NCBI RefSeq assembly: GCF_040096285.1
Contig: NZ_JBBMEY010000032.1
Location: 1 to 24,162, forward strand
From: Ruminococcoides intestinihominis
Lineage (GTDB): Bacteria > Bacillota > Clostridia > Oscillospirales > Acutalibacteraceae
Direction of reading: 5' to 3'
Length of the DNA: 24,162 nt
The notes under the pieces were generated by a model, which was not told the DNA's origin, did not search any database, and saw only the letters and a program-made list of their open reading frames with translations. Position 1 is the stretch's first letter; each line of letters starts with the position of its first letter. This document shows, in pieces, positions 1 through 7,534 of this stretch. A program made the translations under genes and the position numbers.

Positions 1-113
1 TCACCACTTCGTGGTCCCCCTTCCTTTACACAAGGAAGGCTGGTTAGTCTCTACTAATTCTAAATATCTACCACATAACAAGGCAAGTTCTAGCACCACA
101 AACCCCAATTTAT
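1..113 (-). repeat. Dispersed repeat element, left copy
   Basis: Non-coding block with two hairpins and a conserved outer box. Hairpin one: CCTTCCTT (19-26), loop TACAC, AAGGAAGG (32-39). Hairpin two: ACCAC (3-7), loop TTC, GTGGT (11-15). The outer box at 91-113, read on the minus strand, matches 24083-24105 at 21 of 23 positions (core GGGTTTGTGG). The minus-strand hairpin core CCTTGTGTAAAGG is identical in the right-end copy. The element probably continues past position 1. It resembles the small palindromic repeats scattered in Clostridia intergenic DNA. No open reading frame or transposase is visible. Confidence 0.65.
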
Positions 114-185
114 CAAATTTACCCTTACCCACAAACAAAATTGAAAAACCCTAATTTGTATAGATATTATTTAATATGATAAATA

Positions 186-212
186 AAAGGAGTACAACAA
201 ATGTACTCCTTT
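186..212 (-). terminator. Rho-independent terminator of the DUF4250 gene
   Basis: Perfect 10-bp stem: AAAGGAGTAC (186-195), 7-nt loop, GTACTCCTTT (203-212). Read on the minus strand it continues into TTTTATTT. It lies 20 bp after the stop codon of the DUF4250 gene. Confidence 0.8.
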
Positions 213-231
213 AAAACTATAAATTATAAAA

Positions 232-408
232 TCACACAAACTTATTTAAGTTTTCATCATACTCATAATCTATTGTGGAAAGTTTAGAAGTAATATCTTC
301 TTTATCCACACACAAAGACTTACATAATTCTGACAAAGAACTATAATTATCTCTTAACTGAGTATTTACATATGATAACAAAATCATAGGGTCGTTTGGT
401 AAAGCCAT
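232..408 (-). CDS. DUF4250 family small protein
   Basis: Encodes 58 residues starting MALPNDPMILLSYVN and ending in a YEYDENLNKFV-like tail. The N-terminal ALPNDP-x-x-LLS block and the length fit the small DUF4250 family common in Clostridia, whose function is unknown. It is acidic, has no membrane segment, and looks like a compact helical protein. An in-frame TTG at 430-432 would add eight Lys/Glu-rich residues, but it has no ribosome binding site and sits almost on the -10 box. The ATG at 406-408 has a weak GAAGAG site and puts the family motif at the N-terminus. The gene has its own promoter (444-472) and terminator (186-212), so it is monocistronic. Confidence 0.85.
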   Translation of the reverse strand: MALPNDPMILLSYVNTQLRDNYSSLSELCKSLCVDKEDITSKLSTIDYEYDENLNKFV

Positions 409-443
409 TTCTTTCTCTTCTTTCTTATTCAAATTATAATATT

Positions 444-472
444 ATTTTAACTGATAATTAAATATTTTACAA
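444..472 (-). promoter_or_regulatory. Promoter of the DUF4250 gene
   Basis: Minus-strand -35 TTGTAA (467-472), 17-nt spacer and -10 TAAAAT (444-449), about 35 bp upstream of the chosen ATG. Confidence 0.6.
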
Positions 473-486
473 TACCATAACAAACA

Positions 487-515
487 AAAAAGGAACTGAA
501 AAACAGTTCCTTTTT
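487..515 (-). terminator. Terminator of the ABC exporter gene
   Basis: Perfect 12-bp stem: AAAAAGGAACTG (487-498), loop AAAAA, CAGTTCCTTTTT (504-515). It lies 15 bp after the stop codon at 531-533. The stem is A/T-rich on its flanks in both directions, so it could also work in reverse. Confidence 0.85.
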
Positions 516-530
516 CACAAAATTTAAATT

Positions 531-3272
531 TTATTCACTTCTTAATGCAATTACAGGGTCTTTCTTTGCTGCCTTTTTAGCCGGAATTAAACCACCTATT
601 AAAGTAAGAAGAACACTGATTACAACCAGCACAATACCTGCTACTACGGGAATTGTAGCATTAACATCAGTTGTACCCATTAATGAATGGATAATTGCAT
701 TTGACGGTATCAAGATAAGCTCACTTAAGCCTATACCTATAATACCTGAACACAAGCCTATAATAAATGTTTCTGCATTAAATACCTGACTGATATTTCG
801 TTTTGATGCACCGATTGCCCTTAGAATACCGATTTCCTTTGTTCTTTCAAGTACAGAAATATAGGTAATAATACCAATCATAATTGAAGAAACAATTAAT
901 GATACTGCAACGAAAGCAATTAGAATGTAAGAAATAACATTGATAATTGTTGTAACTGAGGACATAAGAAGTGCTACATAGTCGGTATAGCTGATTTTAT
1001 CCTTTTCCCTAGCACCGTTATTATAGTTATCTACTGCTGTACGGATACCGTCTTTATCTTCAAAGCTATCTACATAAATATTAATTGAGGATGGTGTAGC
1101 TAAGTCAACAACACCAAATTCTTTCATATTATCATCGTAGCTACCAGGTGAAATATAGGTATCATAAATATTTAGCATTACCTTATCATCAGGATTATTC
1201 TTTACAAATTGGTCTAGAGAAGAGGCAAGTTGTTCTTCTGTTAGGTTGGCAAGTTGACTTTGCATTTGCTTATCGTTACCATAAACCGAATTCATAATAT
1301 TCTTGCAAAGTTTTGCCTTTTCACTAACACCTAAACCATTAAGATACTTTTTAGCATCGGCAATTTTTTCTTTTTTGCCATCAGGTGCAAATCTCATATT
1401 ACTAAGAATGTTAACATCCTTAGACTTTTTCTGAGCCTTTACAACATCACTTTTATTTGTATAGTCAATGATATATTTTGTCAGTGCCTGAGTATATCCT
1501 ACAGGCTGACTGATAATTCTGTTGTCTGAGTCTTTAAGTCTGATAACACCGGAAATTTTTAGTTTAATAGCGTTATTCTTTAGAATTTTGTTCATTTTCT
1601 GGTCATCATCAGAAATATTCTTGTATGTGCCGTTACTTGTTTTTTCGTAGTAATCACAAGCAGGAATTAGATAGAAACTATGTTTACAAGCATCTTCATA
1701 TGACCATTTTGAAGTATCGGGATTTACCTTTTTGCCTTTGTTGATTTCATCCATATACTTTTCATATTCTTTAGCAGGTAGAAGTCCCAGCTTATACAAA
1801 TCAGTTGAACGAATTTCATTGTTGGTATCTAATACTAAAACAACTTCATTGTACTTTTCAGGATAGTGACCGTAAAGCAAATCATAATTTTCTTTAACTG
1901 CACCACTTACTAGGTTGTCACCTTTTCCCGGCATTAGTTCAGAAAAACCGTTTTTGCTGCCACCCATCATACTTGTCATTTGACTACTCATACTAGTCAT
2001 TTGGCTAAAGGTATTATTTGAGTTGTCTTTTTCTGTCTTAAATGAACTACCGTCAGAATTAACTAACTTTTTGTTAGGGTCATAAGAATACACACCAAAA
2101 GAAGTATCGTAGGAATATACAACACCGTTTTCTCCAATGTACTTATTAATTTCACTGTCTTTATCATCAATGTATTCCTTGAATTTTGTTAGGTTGTTTT
2201 CACTGACACTACTTGTCATACTTGAAGTCATTTCAAGGTCTGTGGTGTTGGAATAAACCTTATCTTTCTTATGGTCAACATTTTCTTTTTCTACTGCTGC
2301 ACTTTGACCGTCATTCATAACACTTGTTAAGTCCATATCTTGAGCATTAATAGTTATAGGGTATGAGGTCATAGTGTCTTTCTGTACATCGGCAATATAG
2401 TTATTTACACCATTTGACAAAGCAAGGATAAGTGCAATACCAATAATACCGATTGAACCGGCAAAGGAAGTCAGTAAAGTTCTGCCTTTCTTTGTCTTTA
2501 GATTGTTAAAGCTAAGTGCAAGAGAAGTGAAAATTGACATTGAGGACTTACCCATATTTTTATGTTGTGGCTTTTCTACCTTTGACTTTTCTACAACATA
2601 AGGGTTAGTGTCATCTGTGATTTCACCATCCTTTAGTCTTACAATTCTGTTGGCATATTCTTCTGCAAGTTCAGGGTTATGAGTAACCATTACAACAAGT
2701 CTGTCCTTGGCAACTTGCTTTAGCAATTCCATAACCTGAATACTTGTTTCTGTATCCAAAGCACCTGTAGGTTCATCAGCTAATAAAATATCAGGGTTAT
2801 TAACTAAGGCTCTTGCAATAGCAACTCTCTGCATTTGACCACCTGACATTTGGTTAGGCTTCTTATGAATTTGGTCACCTAGACCTACTTCTTCAAGTGC
2901 TTTCTTTGCTCTTTTTCTTCTTTCTGACTTTGAGATACCTGAAATAGTTAGGGCAAGTTCTACATTAGAAAGTACAGTTTGATGAGGAATAAGGTTGTAA
3001 CTCTGGAAAACAAAACCGATTGTGTGGTTACGGTAAGAGTCCCAATCCCTATCCTTATACTTTTGAGTAGAAATACCGTTGATAATCAAGTCACCACTAT
3101 CGTACCTATCAAGTCCACCGATTACATTTAGCAATGTAGTTTTACCTGAACCACTAGGTCCAAGAATAGCAACAAACTCATTGTCACGAAGTGTTAGGCT
3201 AACATTCTTTAGTGCTTGTTGTACTAAGTCACCTGTCACATACTTTTTGCTTATATTTTCTATTTGAAGCAT
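531..3272 (-). CDS. ABC transporter, ATP-binding and FtsX-type permease fusion (MacB-like)
   Basis: Predicted 913-residue exporter subunit. Residues 1-230 are an ABC ATPase: Walker A GPSGSGKTT (38-46), Q-loop at Q90, signature MSGGQ (142-146), Walker B ILLADEP (162-168), H-loop His near 198. A first membrane helix (about 266-286) follows, then a large extracytoplasmic domain (about 290-770) and three C-terminal helices (about 775-805, 835-857, 875-895) with an FtsX-like ERTKEIGILRAIGA motif. This is the MacB/type VII layout, which couples ATP hydrolysis to mechanical work outside the membrane, usually export of peptides or antimicrobials. The substrate cannot be told. A Met/Ser-rich stretch lies at about 346-436. 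The start is the ATG at 3270-3272, preceded by GGAGGT five bases away. A 12-residue upstream extension has no such site. Confidence 0.9.
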   Translation of the reverse strand: MLQIENISKKYVTGDLVQQALKNVSLTLRDNEFVAILGPSGSGKTTLLNVIGGLDRYDSGDLIINGISTQKYKDRDWDSYRNHTIGFVFQSYNLIPHQTVLSNVELALTISGISKSERRKRAKKALEEVGLGDQIHKKPNQMSGGQMQRVAIARALVNNPDILLADEPTGALDTETSIQVMELLKQVAKDRLVVMVTHNPELAEEYANRIVRLKDGEITDDTNPYVVEKSKVEKPQHKNMGKSSMSIFTSLALSFNNLKTKKGRTLLTSFAGSIGIIGIALILALSNGVNNYIADVQKDTMTSYPITINAQDMDLTSVMNDGQSAAVEKENVDHKKDKVYSNTTDLEMTSSMTSSVSENNLTKFKEYIDDKDSEINKYIGENGVVYSYDTSFGVYSYDPNKKLVNSDGSSFKTEKDNSNNTFSQMTSMSSQMTSMMGGSKNGFSELMPGKGDNLVSGAVKENYDLLYGHYPEKYNEVVLVLDTNNEIRSTDLYKLGLLPAKEYEKYMDEINKGKKVNPDTSKWSYEDACKHSFYLIPACDYYEKTSNGTYKNISDDDQKMNKILKNNAIKLKISGVIRLKDSDNRIISQPVGYTQALTKYIIDYTNKSDVVKAQKKSKDVNILSNMRFAPDGKKEKIADAKKYLNGLGVSEKAKLCKNIMNSVYGNDKQMQSQLANLTEEQLASSLDQFVKNNPDDKVMLNIYDTYISPGSYDDNMKEFGVVDLATPSSINIYVDSFEDKDGIRTAVDNYNNGAREKDKISYTDYVALLMSSVTTIINVISYILIAFVAVSLIVSSIMIGIITYISVLERTKEIGILRAIGASKRNISQVFNAETFIIGLCSGIIGIGLSELILIPSNAIIHSLMGTTDVNATIPVVAGIVLVVISVLLTLIGGLIPAKKAAKKDPVIALRSE

Positions 3273-3301
3273 ATAATACCTCCATTCTTGCAAAACAAAT
3301 A

Positions 3302-3329
3302 AAGTCATTGACTATTAAATCAATGACTT
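3302..3329. promoter_or_regulatory. Perfect 10-bp palindrome at the ABC exporter start region
   Basis: AAGTCATTGA (3302-3311), 8-nt spacer, TCAATGACTT (3320-3329). It lies just downstream of the -10 box and would overlap the transcription start of the ABC gene. It could be an operator, a 5'-UTR hairpin, or a weak terminator for the copper operon (minus-strand TATTTG follows). The sequence alone does not decide. Confidence 0.55.
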
Positions 3330-3330
3330 C

Positions 3331-3358
3331 ATTATAACATATTACCACACTTTTACAA
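3331..3358 (-). promoter_or_regulatory. Promoter of the ABC exporter gene
   Basis: Minus-strand -35 TTGTAA (3353-3358), 16-nt spacer and perfect -10 TATAAT (3331-3336). No CsoR-type box is present, so this exporter appears to be controlled separately from the upstream copper operon. Confidence 0.65.
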
Positions 3359-3390
3359 TATATATTCTTAAATGAATGTATATTATTTAA

Positions 3391-3591
3391 TTATTCAACA
3401 GTATAACCTTTGTCTACTACTGCTTTCTTTAGTACATCTTCGCTTACTTCTTTTGAAAGAGTAACTACTGCTGTACCACTTTCGTGACTTACTTCAGCAG
3501 AAGTAACACCATCTATGCTTTCCAAAGCAGTTTTTACTGTTGCCTCACAGTGAGGGCACATCATACCGTTAATTTTTAGAGTTGTAGTCAT
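3391..3591 (-). CDS. copZ: Possible separately translated CopZ-like copper chaperone, nested in copA
   Basis: The last 66 codons of copA, from an in-frame ATG at 3589-3591, would make a complete heavy-metal-associated domain of normal CopZ length with Cys-Pro-His-Cys. AAGGAG lies nine bases upstream of this ATG, as expected for a gene start. In the -1 frame the linker contains stop codons (TAA and a TAATAA pair) just before this site, as if copA once ended there. Whether it is made alone, as a fusion, or both is inference. CopZ would pass Cu(I) to CopA and CsoR in the cytoplasm. Confidence 0.5.
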   Translation of the reverse strand: MTTTLKINGMMCPHCEATVKTALESIDGVTSAEVSHESGTAVVTLSKEVSEDVLKKAVVDKGYTVE

Positions 3592-5892
3592 AGTATTTTT
3601 CTCCTTTTTATTAGTTTTATTTTTTATCTTTCTATCCCTTTTGCTACTTCTGATATTTAAGAAGTTAAGTCTAAGGGCATTTGTAACAACACAGAAACTT
3701 GAAAGGCTCATTGCTGCTGCACCAAACATAGGACTAAGTGTCCAACCGAAAATAGGAATCCACACACCGGCAGCTAAAGGAATACCGATTACATTGTAGA
3801 TAAATGCCCAAAATAGGTTTTCGTGAATATTCCTTAAAGTACCTCTACTTAGTCTGATTGCACCTGAAACATCAGTTAGCTTACTTTTCATCAGTACAAT
3901 ATCAGCTGAGTCAATTGCAACATCAGTACCTGCACCAATAGCAATACCAATATCTGCCCTAGTCAATGCAGGTGCATCGTTGATACCGTCACCAACCATT
4001 GCAACCATACCCTTCTCTTTATACTGAGTAACAACCTTTTCTTTACCGTCAGGTAATACACCGGCAATTACTTCGTCAACACCGGATTCTTTTGCTATAG
4101 CTTGAGCTGTCTTTTCATTATCACCTGTAACCATAACAACCTTAATACCCATATTTTGAAGTTCTTTAATTGCCTTAGGACTATCACTTTTTACCACATC
4201 AGCTACGGCAATAATACCTAGCAACCGGTTATCCATAACAAACAGTAAAGGTGTTTTGCCTTTAGTTGCAAGTTCATCAGCTTGTTTAATAATATTTTCA
4301 TCTATATTAGCAATAGAAGAAATATGCTTTACACTACCACCAACAATTGTTTTGCCATTTATTTTAGCTGATACACCGTTACCTGTTAGTGACTTAAAGT
4401 CTGTTGTATCTAGGGTTTTTATATTACTGTCAATAGCTTTTTGTACAACTGCCTTTGCAAGAGGGTGTTCACTTTTACTTTCCAGTGAAGAAGCGTAGCT
4501 TAGTAAATCATTCTCAGTATAATTCTCACTAGGAATTATATCAGTTACTACCGGTGTACCGTTAGTGATTGTACCTGTTTTATCAAGTAGCACATAGCTG
4601 ATCTTTCCTGTAGTTTCAAGTGAAGTTGCATTCTTGAACAAAATACCATTCTTTGCACCCACACCATTACCAACCATTATAGCTACAGGTGTTGCCAAAC
4701 CCAATGCACAAGGGCAACTGATAACAAGTACAGAAATACCTCTAACCAGTGCATTACCAAAGATTGCACCACATAGTAACCACACAATAATTGTAACTAC
4801 TGCAATTGAAATAACAATAGGTACAAACACACCTGAAACTTTATCTGCTACCTTAGCAATAGGTGCTTTTGTAGCTGAGGCATCACTAACCATTTTGATA
4901 ATCTGAGAAAGAGTTGTATCTTCCCCAACTTTAGTTGCTTTGCACTTAATAAAACCTGACTGATTTACTGTTGCACCTGATACATTGTCACCAACTGTTT
5001 TATCAATAGGAATACTCTCACCGGTTAGTGCTGACTCATTAACTGCACTTTCACCTTCAATTACAACACCATCAACAGGTATGTTTTCACCGGGTTTTAC
5101 AACAAAAATATCACCGATTTTTACTTCTTCAATAGGCACTACCTTTTCAACATTATCTACTAATATTGTTGCCTTTTTAGGTGCTAAATTCATTAGACCT
5201 TTTATAGCATTAGTGGTTTTGCCTTTTGAGTAGGACTCTAACATTTTACCTAAAGTAATTAAAGTCAAAATCATACCGGCTGACTCAAAGTAAAATTCAT
5301 CCATATACTTCATTACAAGTGACATATCGTTATTAACTTGGGCATTTGTCATTGCAAACAAAGCATACACACTGTAAATAAATGATGCACCTGCACCTAA
5401 AGCAACAAGTGTATCCATATTAGGTGACCTATGGATAAGAGCCTTAAAGCCACTAACAAAGAACTTTTGGTTTATCACCATAATAATGCCTGTTAGCAGT
5501 AGCTGAATAAGGCCCATTGCAATATGATTATTAGCCAAAACACTAGGTAAAGGGAATCCCCACATCATATGATCCATTGAAATATACATTAGTAATAATA
5601 GAAATACTAAAGAAGAAAACAATCTTTTCTTTAGTTTAGGAGTTTCAGTATCTTTCAATGGTTCATCACTGGATTTATTTTCTTTAGAAGAATTACCTTT
5701 TAGAGATGCACCATAACCTGCCTTTTCTACTGCACTGATAACATCAATTGACTTAACATCCCCATCAACTGACATTGAATTAGTTAACAGATTTACTGAG
5801 CAAGAAGTAACACCATCAACCTTGTTGACAGCTTTTTCTACCCTTGCAACACAAGAAGCACAGCTCATTCCGGTAACATTATATTGTTTCAC
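3391..5892 (-). CDS. copA: Cu(I)-exporting P1B-type ATPase with fused C-terminal CopZ-like domain
   Basis: 833-residue membrane pump that exports Cu(I) using ATP. The N-terminal metal-binding domain carries GMSCASC (Cys11, Cys14). About six membrane helices surround the TGES actuator motif (290-293), and CPC (393-395) is in the transport helix. The phosphorylation motif DKTGT is at 437-441, HP at 476-477 and GDGIND at 634-639. YN (699-700) and MSLSS (728-732) in the last two helices are the Cu(I)-specific P1B-1 signature. Unusually, a second metal-binding domain with GMMCPHC (Cys779, Cys782) follows a Lys/Asn-rich linker at the C-terminus. That part has its own internal ATG and ribosome binding site. 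The start is a GTG at 5890-5892 with GGGGTGAT upstream. It lies 10 bp after csoR and is co-transcribed with it. Confidence 0.95.
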   Translation of the reverse strand: MKQYNVTGMSCASCVARVEKAVNKVDGVTSCSVNLLTNSMSVDGDVKSIDVISAVEKAGYGASLKGNSSKENKSSDEPLKDTETPKLKKRLFSSLVFLLLLMYISMDHMMWGFPLPSVLANNHIAMGLIQLLLTGIIMVINQKFFVSGFKALIHRSPNMDTLVALGAGASFIYSVYALFAMTNAQVNNDMSLVMKYMDEFYFESAGMILTLITLGKMLESYSKGKTTNAIKGLMNLAPKKATILVDNVEKVVPIEEVKIGDIFVVKPGENIPVDGVVIEGESAVNESALTGESIPIDKTVGDNVSGATVNQSGFIKCKATKVGEDTTLSQIIKMVSDASATKAPIAKVADKVSGVFVPIVISIAVVTIIVWLLCGAIFGNALVRGISVLVISCPCALGLATPVAIMVGNGVGAKNGILFKNATSLETTGKISYVLLDKTGTITNGTPVVTDIIPSENYTENDLLSYASSLESKSEHPLAKAVVQKAIDSNIKTLDTTDFKSLTGNGVSAKINGKTIVGGSVKHISSIANIDENIIKQADELATKGKTPLLFVMDNRLLGIIAVADVVKSDSPKAIKELQNMGIKVVMVTGDNEKTAQAIAKESGVDEVIAGVLPDGKEKVVTQYKEKGMVAMVGDGINDAPALTRADIGIAIGAGTDVAIDSADIVLMKSKLTDVSGAIRLSRGTLRNIHENLFWAFIYNVIGIPLAAGVWIPIFGWTLSPMFGAAAMSLSSFCVVTNALRLNFLNIRSSKRDRKIKNKTNKKEKNTMTTTLKINGMMCPHCEATVKTALESIDGVTSAEVSHESGTAVVTLSKEVSEDVLKKAVVDKGYTVE

Positions 5893-5902
5893 AATATCAC
5901 CC

Positions 5903-6325
5903 CTATTTCAAAATTTTCTTTAATGTAGAAATTAGGTCATCAACTGTTTCTTCCTTATCTGCTTTAATATCATGTACCACACAAGTACGAATATGATTCG
6001 CAAGAAGTTCTCTGCTAAAGGAATTTAGTGCTGAGGTTACGGCAGAAACCTGTACAAGAATATCTGTACAGTAAGCATCTTTTTCAACCATACCTTTAAT
6101 TCCTCTAATCTGACCTTCAATCCTACTAAGTCTATTCATTAGCTTTTTCTGTTCATCAGTTGTTCTTTCCTTAGTTTTGTGACAACAACCTTTTTCATTA
6201 TTAGTATTGTCACTATTTTCTGAACAATATTTTTCTGAAGAATTTATTTCTTCAACAGAATTTTCTGCTAATGAATTTTCTGCTAAATCTATATTAGCAT
6301 TTTTATCTTTGCTATCTGTATTCAT
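5903..6325 (-). CDS. csoR: Copper-sensing transcriptional repressor CsoR
   Basis: 140 residues. The core (about 53-140) is an all-helical CsoR/DUF156 domain with RLSRIEGQIRGIKGMVE. The Cu(I) ligands are in the correct spacing: Cys86, then His111 25 residues later, then Cys115 (HIRTC). This pattern separates Cu(I) sensors from the nickel and formaldehyde members. The repressor releases DNA when Cu(I) binds, opening the copA operon. A long acidic N-terminal tail (1-52) contains a doubled LAENS and a CCH cluster (47-49), plus Cys34, which may add metal sites. The start ATG at 6323-6325 has GAGGTGA upstream. It is first in the operon with copA, under the promoter/operator at 6385-6413. Confidence 0.95.
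   Translation of the reverse strand: MNTDSKDKNANIDLAENSLAENSVEEINSSEKYCSENSDNTNNEKGCCHKTKERTTDEQKKLMNRLSRIEGQIRGIKGMVEKDAYCTDILVQVSAVTSALNSFSRELLANHIRTCVVHDIKADKEETVDDLISTLKKILK
6258..6287. repeat. 15-bp tandem duplication inside csoR
   Basis: Two adjacent copies of gaattttctgctaa plus one variable base (6258-6272 and 6273-6287) agree at 14 of 15 positions. They encode the repeated LAENS of the CsoR N-terminal tail, and the reading frame is kept. Confidence 0.8.
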
Positions 6326-6384
6326 AGAGTCACCTCACAAATTTCCCCTGTAAATTATCAATAAACTCTTTAACTTACAATTGT

Positions 6385-6413
6385 ATTGTATACCCCTATA
6401 GGGTATATGTCAA
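6385..6413 (-). promoter_or_regulatory. csoR-copA promoter with CsoR operator in the spacer
   Basis: Minus-strand -35 TTGACA (6408-6413, perfect), 17-nt spacer and -10 TACAAT (6385-6390). The spacer is the GC-centred palindrome TATACCC-N5-GGGTATA (6389-6407), which matches the known CsoR box type (ACCCTATAGGGGT-like). Bound CsoR would block RNA polymerase directly, giving copper-induced autoregulation of csoR and copA. Confidence 0.9.
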
Positions 6414-6433
6414 GAATTTTTTACATAAAAAAT

Positions 6434-6458
6434 AACCCGACTGAAAATCAATCGGGTT
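6434..6458 (-). terminator. Terminator of the ptp-rimI-tsaD operon
   Basis: Stem AACCCGA (6434-6440) with TCGGGTT (6452-6458), extendable across one mismatch. On the minus strand it is followed by ATTTTTTATG. It lies about 54 bp after the tsaD stop codon and before the csoR promoter. Confidence 0.8.
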
Positions 6459-6511
6459 TTGGTACAATATATTATTTTCTTTTAAAGAGTTTTTATAATT
6501 CTAATACAGAA

Positions 6512-7522
6512 TTATCTATAGTCGATAGGAAGTGTTGCTACTGCATTTAGGTCTAAATCAGCAATATTATTGTCAAGTAGTTCATAATAAGCCTGACTTG
6601 CTACCATAGCACCGTTATCACCACAATACTTCTTTTCAGGCATATAAAGTTCATAGCCTAAGTTCTTGCATTCTTCTTGTAATCTTCTTCTTAAAAGTGA
6701 ATTTGCAGATACACCACCGGCAATTACAAGGGTTTTTACATTATAATCTTTAGCAGCTTTTAGGAAATTAGTAACAAGACAATCAACTACTGCCCATCTA
6801 AAAGATGCACATAAATCTGCTTTTGGTAAAGATTCTCCCTTTTGACTTGCATTATGTATTGTATTGATAATAGCAGTCTTTAGTCCACTAAATGAAAAAT
6901 CATATGGTGCATCATGAACAATAGGTCTTGGAAGTTTAAAGGCAAATGGATCGCCTTTTTCAGCCTCAATATCCATAGAAATACCACCGGGATAACTCAT
7001 ACCCATTGTACGAGCAGCCTTATCAAATGCTTCACCTGCTGCATCATCCCTTGTTCTGCCGATAATTTTCATCTTGGTATAAGACTCAACCATAACAATA
7101 TGACTATGACCACCTGACACAACTAGGCACATAAAAGGTGGTTTTAATTCTTTATTTGAAATATAATTTGATGCAATGTGACTTCTTAAGTGATGAGTTG
7201 GCACAAGTGGTTTCTTAGCACTATAAGCCAAACCTTTTGCAAAATTCACACCTACAAGTAATGCTCCAATTAGACCGGGAGCGTGAGTAACACCGATACC
7301 GTCAATATCATCAAGAGTAACATTTGCGTCATTTAGAGCTTGTTCTACAACTTGAGAGATACACTCTGCGTGTCGTCTTGATGCGATTTCCGGTACAACA
7401 CCACCATATAGCTTATGTTCTTCTACTGAACTTGCAACTACATTTGACAATACAACTCTGCCATCTTCTACAACTGATGCTGCAGTTTCGTCACATGAAC
7501 TTTCTATTCCTAAAATCTTCAT
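6512..7522 (-). CDS. tsaD: tRNA N6-adenosine threonylcarbamoyltransferase TsaD
   Basis: 336 residues, normal length for TsaD (Gcp/Kae1 family). It transfers the threonylcarbamoyl group to A37 of ANN-decoding tRNAs, with TsaB and TsaE, in the cytoplasm. Family marks are the start MKILGIESSCDET, GGVVPEIASRRH (40-51), metal ligands His111 and His115 in HHLRSH, GGHSH (137-141), the GGVSANS loop (269-275) and Asp302 in CGDNGAM. The start ATG at 7520-7522 has AAAGGA upstream. It is the last gene of a three-gene operon, 12 bp after rimI, a pairing often seen in bacteria. TsaB and TsaE are not in the window. Confidence 0.97.
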   Translation of the reverse strand: MKILGIESSCDETAASVVEDGRVVLSNVVASSVEEHKLYGGVVPEIASRRHAECISQVVEQALNDANVTLDDIDGIGVTHAPGLIGALLVGVNFAKGLAYSAKKPLVPTHHLRSHIASNYISNKELKPPFMCLVVSGGHSHIVMVESYTKMKIIGRTRDDAAGEAFDKAARTMGMSYPGGISMDIEAEKGDPFAFKLPRPIVHDAPYDFSFSGLKTAIINTIHNASQKGESLPKADLCASFRWAVVDCLVTNFLKAAKDYNVKTLVIAGGVSANSLLRRRLQEECKNLGYELYMPEKKYCGDNGAMVASQAYYELLDNNIADLDLNAVATLPIDYR

Positions 7523-7534
7523 ATTATTTTTCCT

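Noticed and set aside
3273..3308. Upstream extended start of the ABC exporter
   Set aside because: The 12 extra residues have no ribosome binding site, and a strong GGAGGT sits directly before the internal ATG at 3270-3272, where the ATPase domain begins.
4256..5233. Plus-strand frames inside copA
   Set aside because: They are antisense shadows of a strongly conserved gene, with no start signals and repetitive Pro/Ser/Thr composition.
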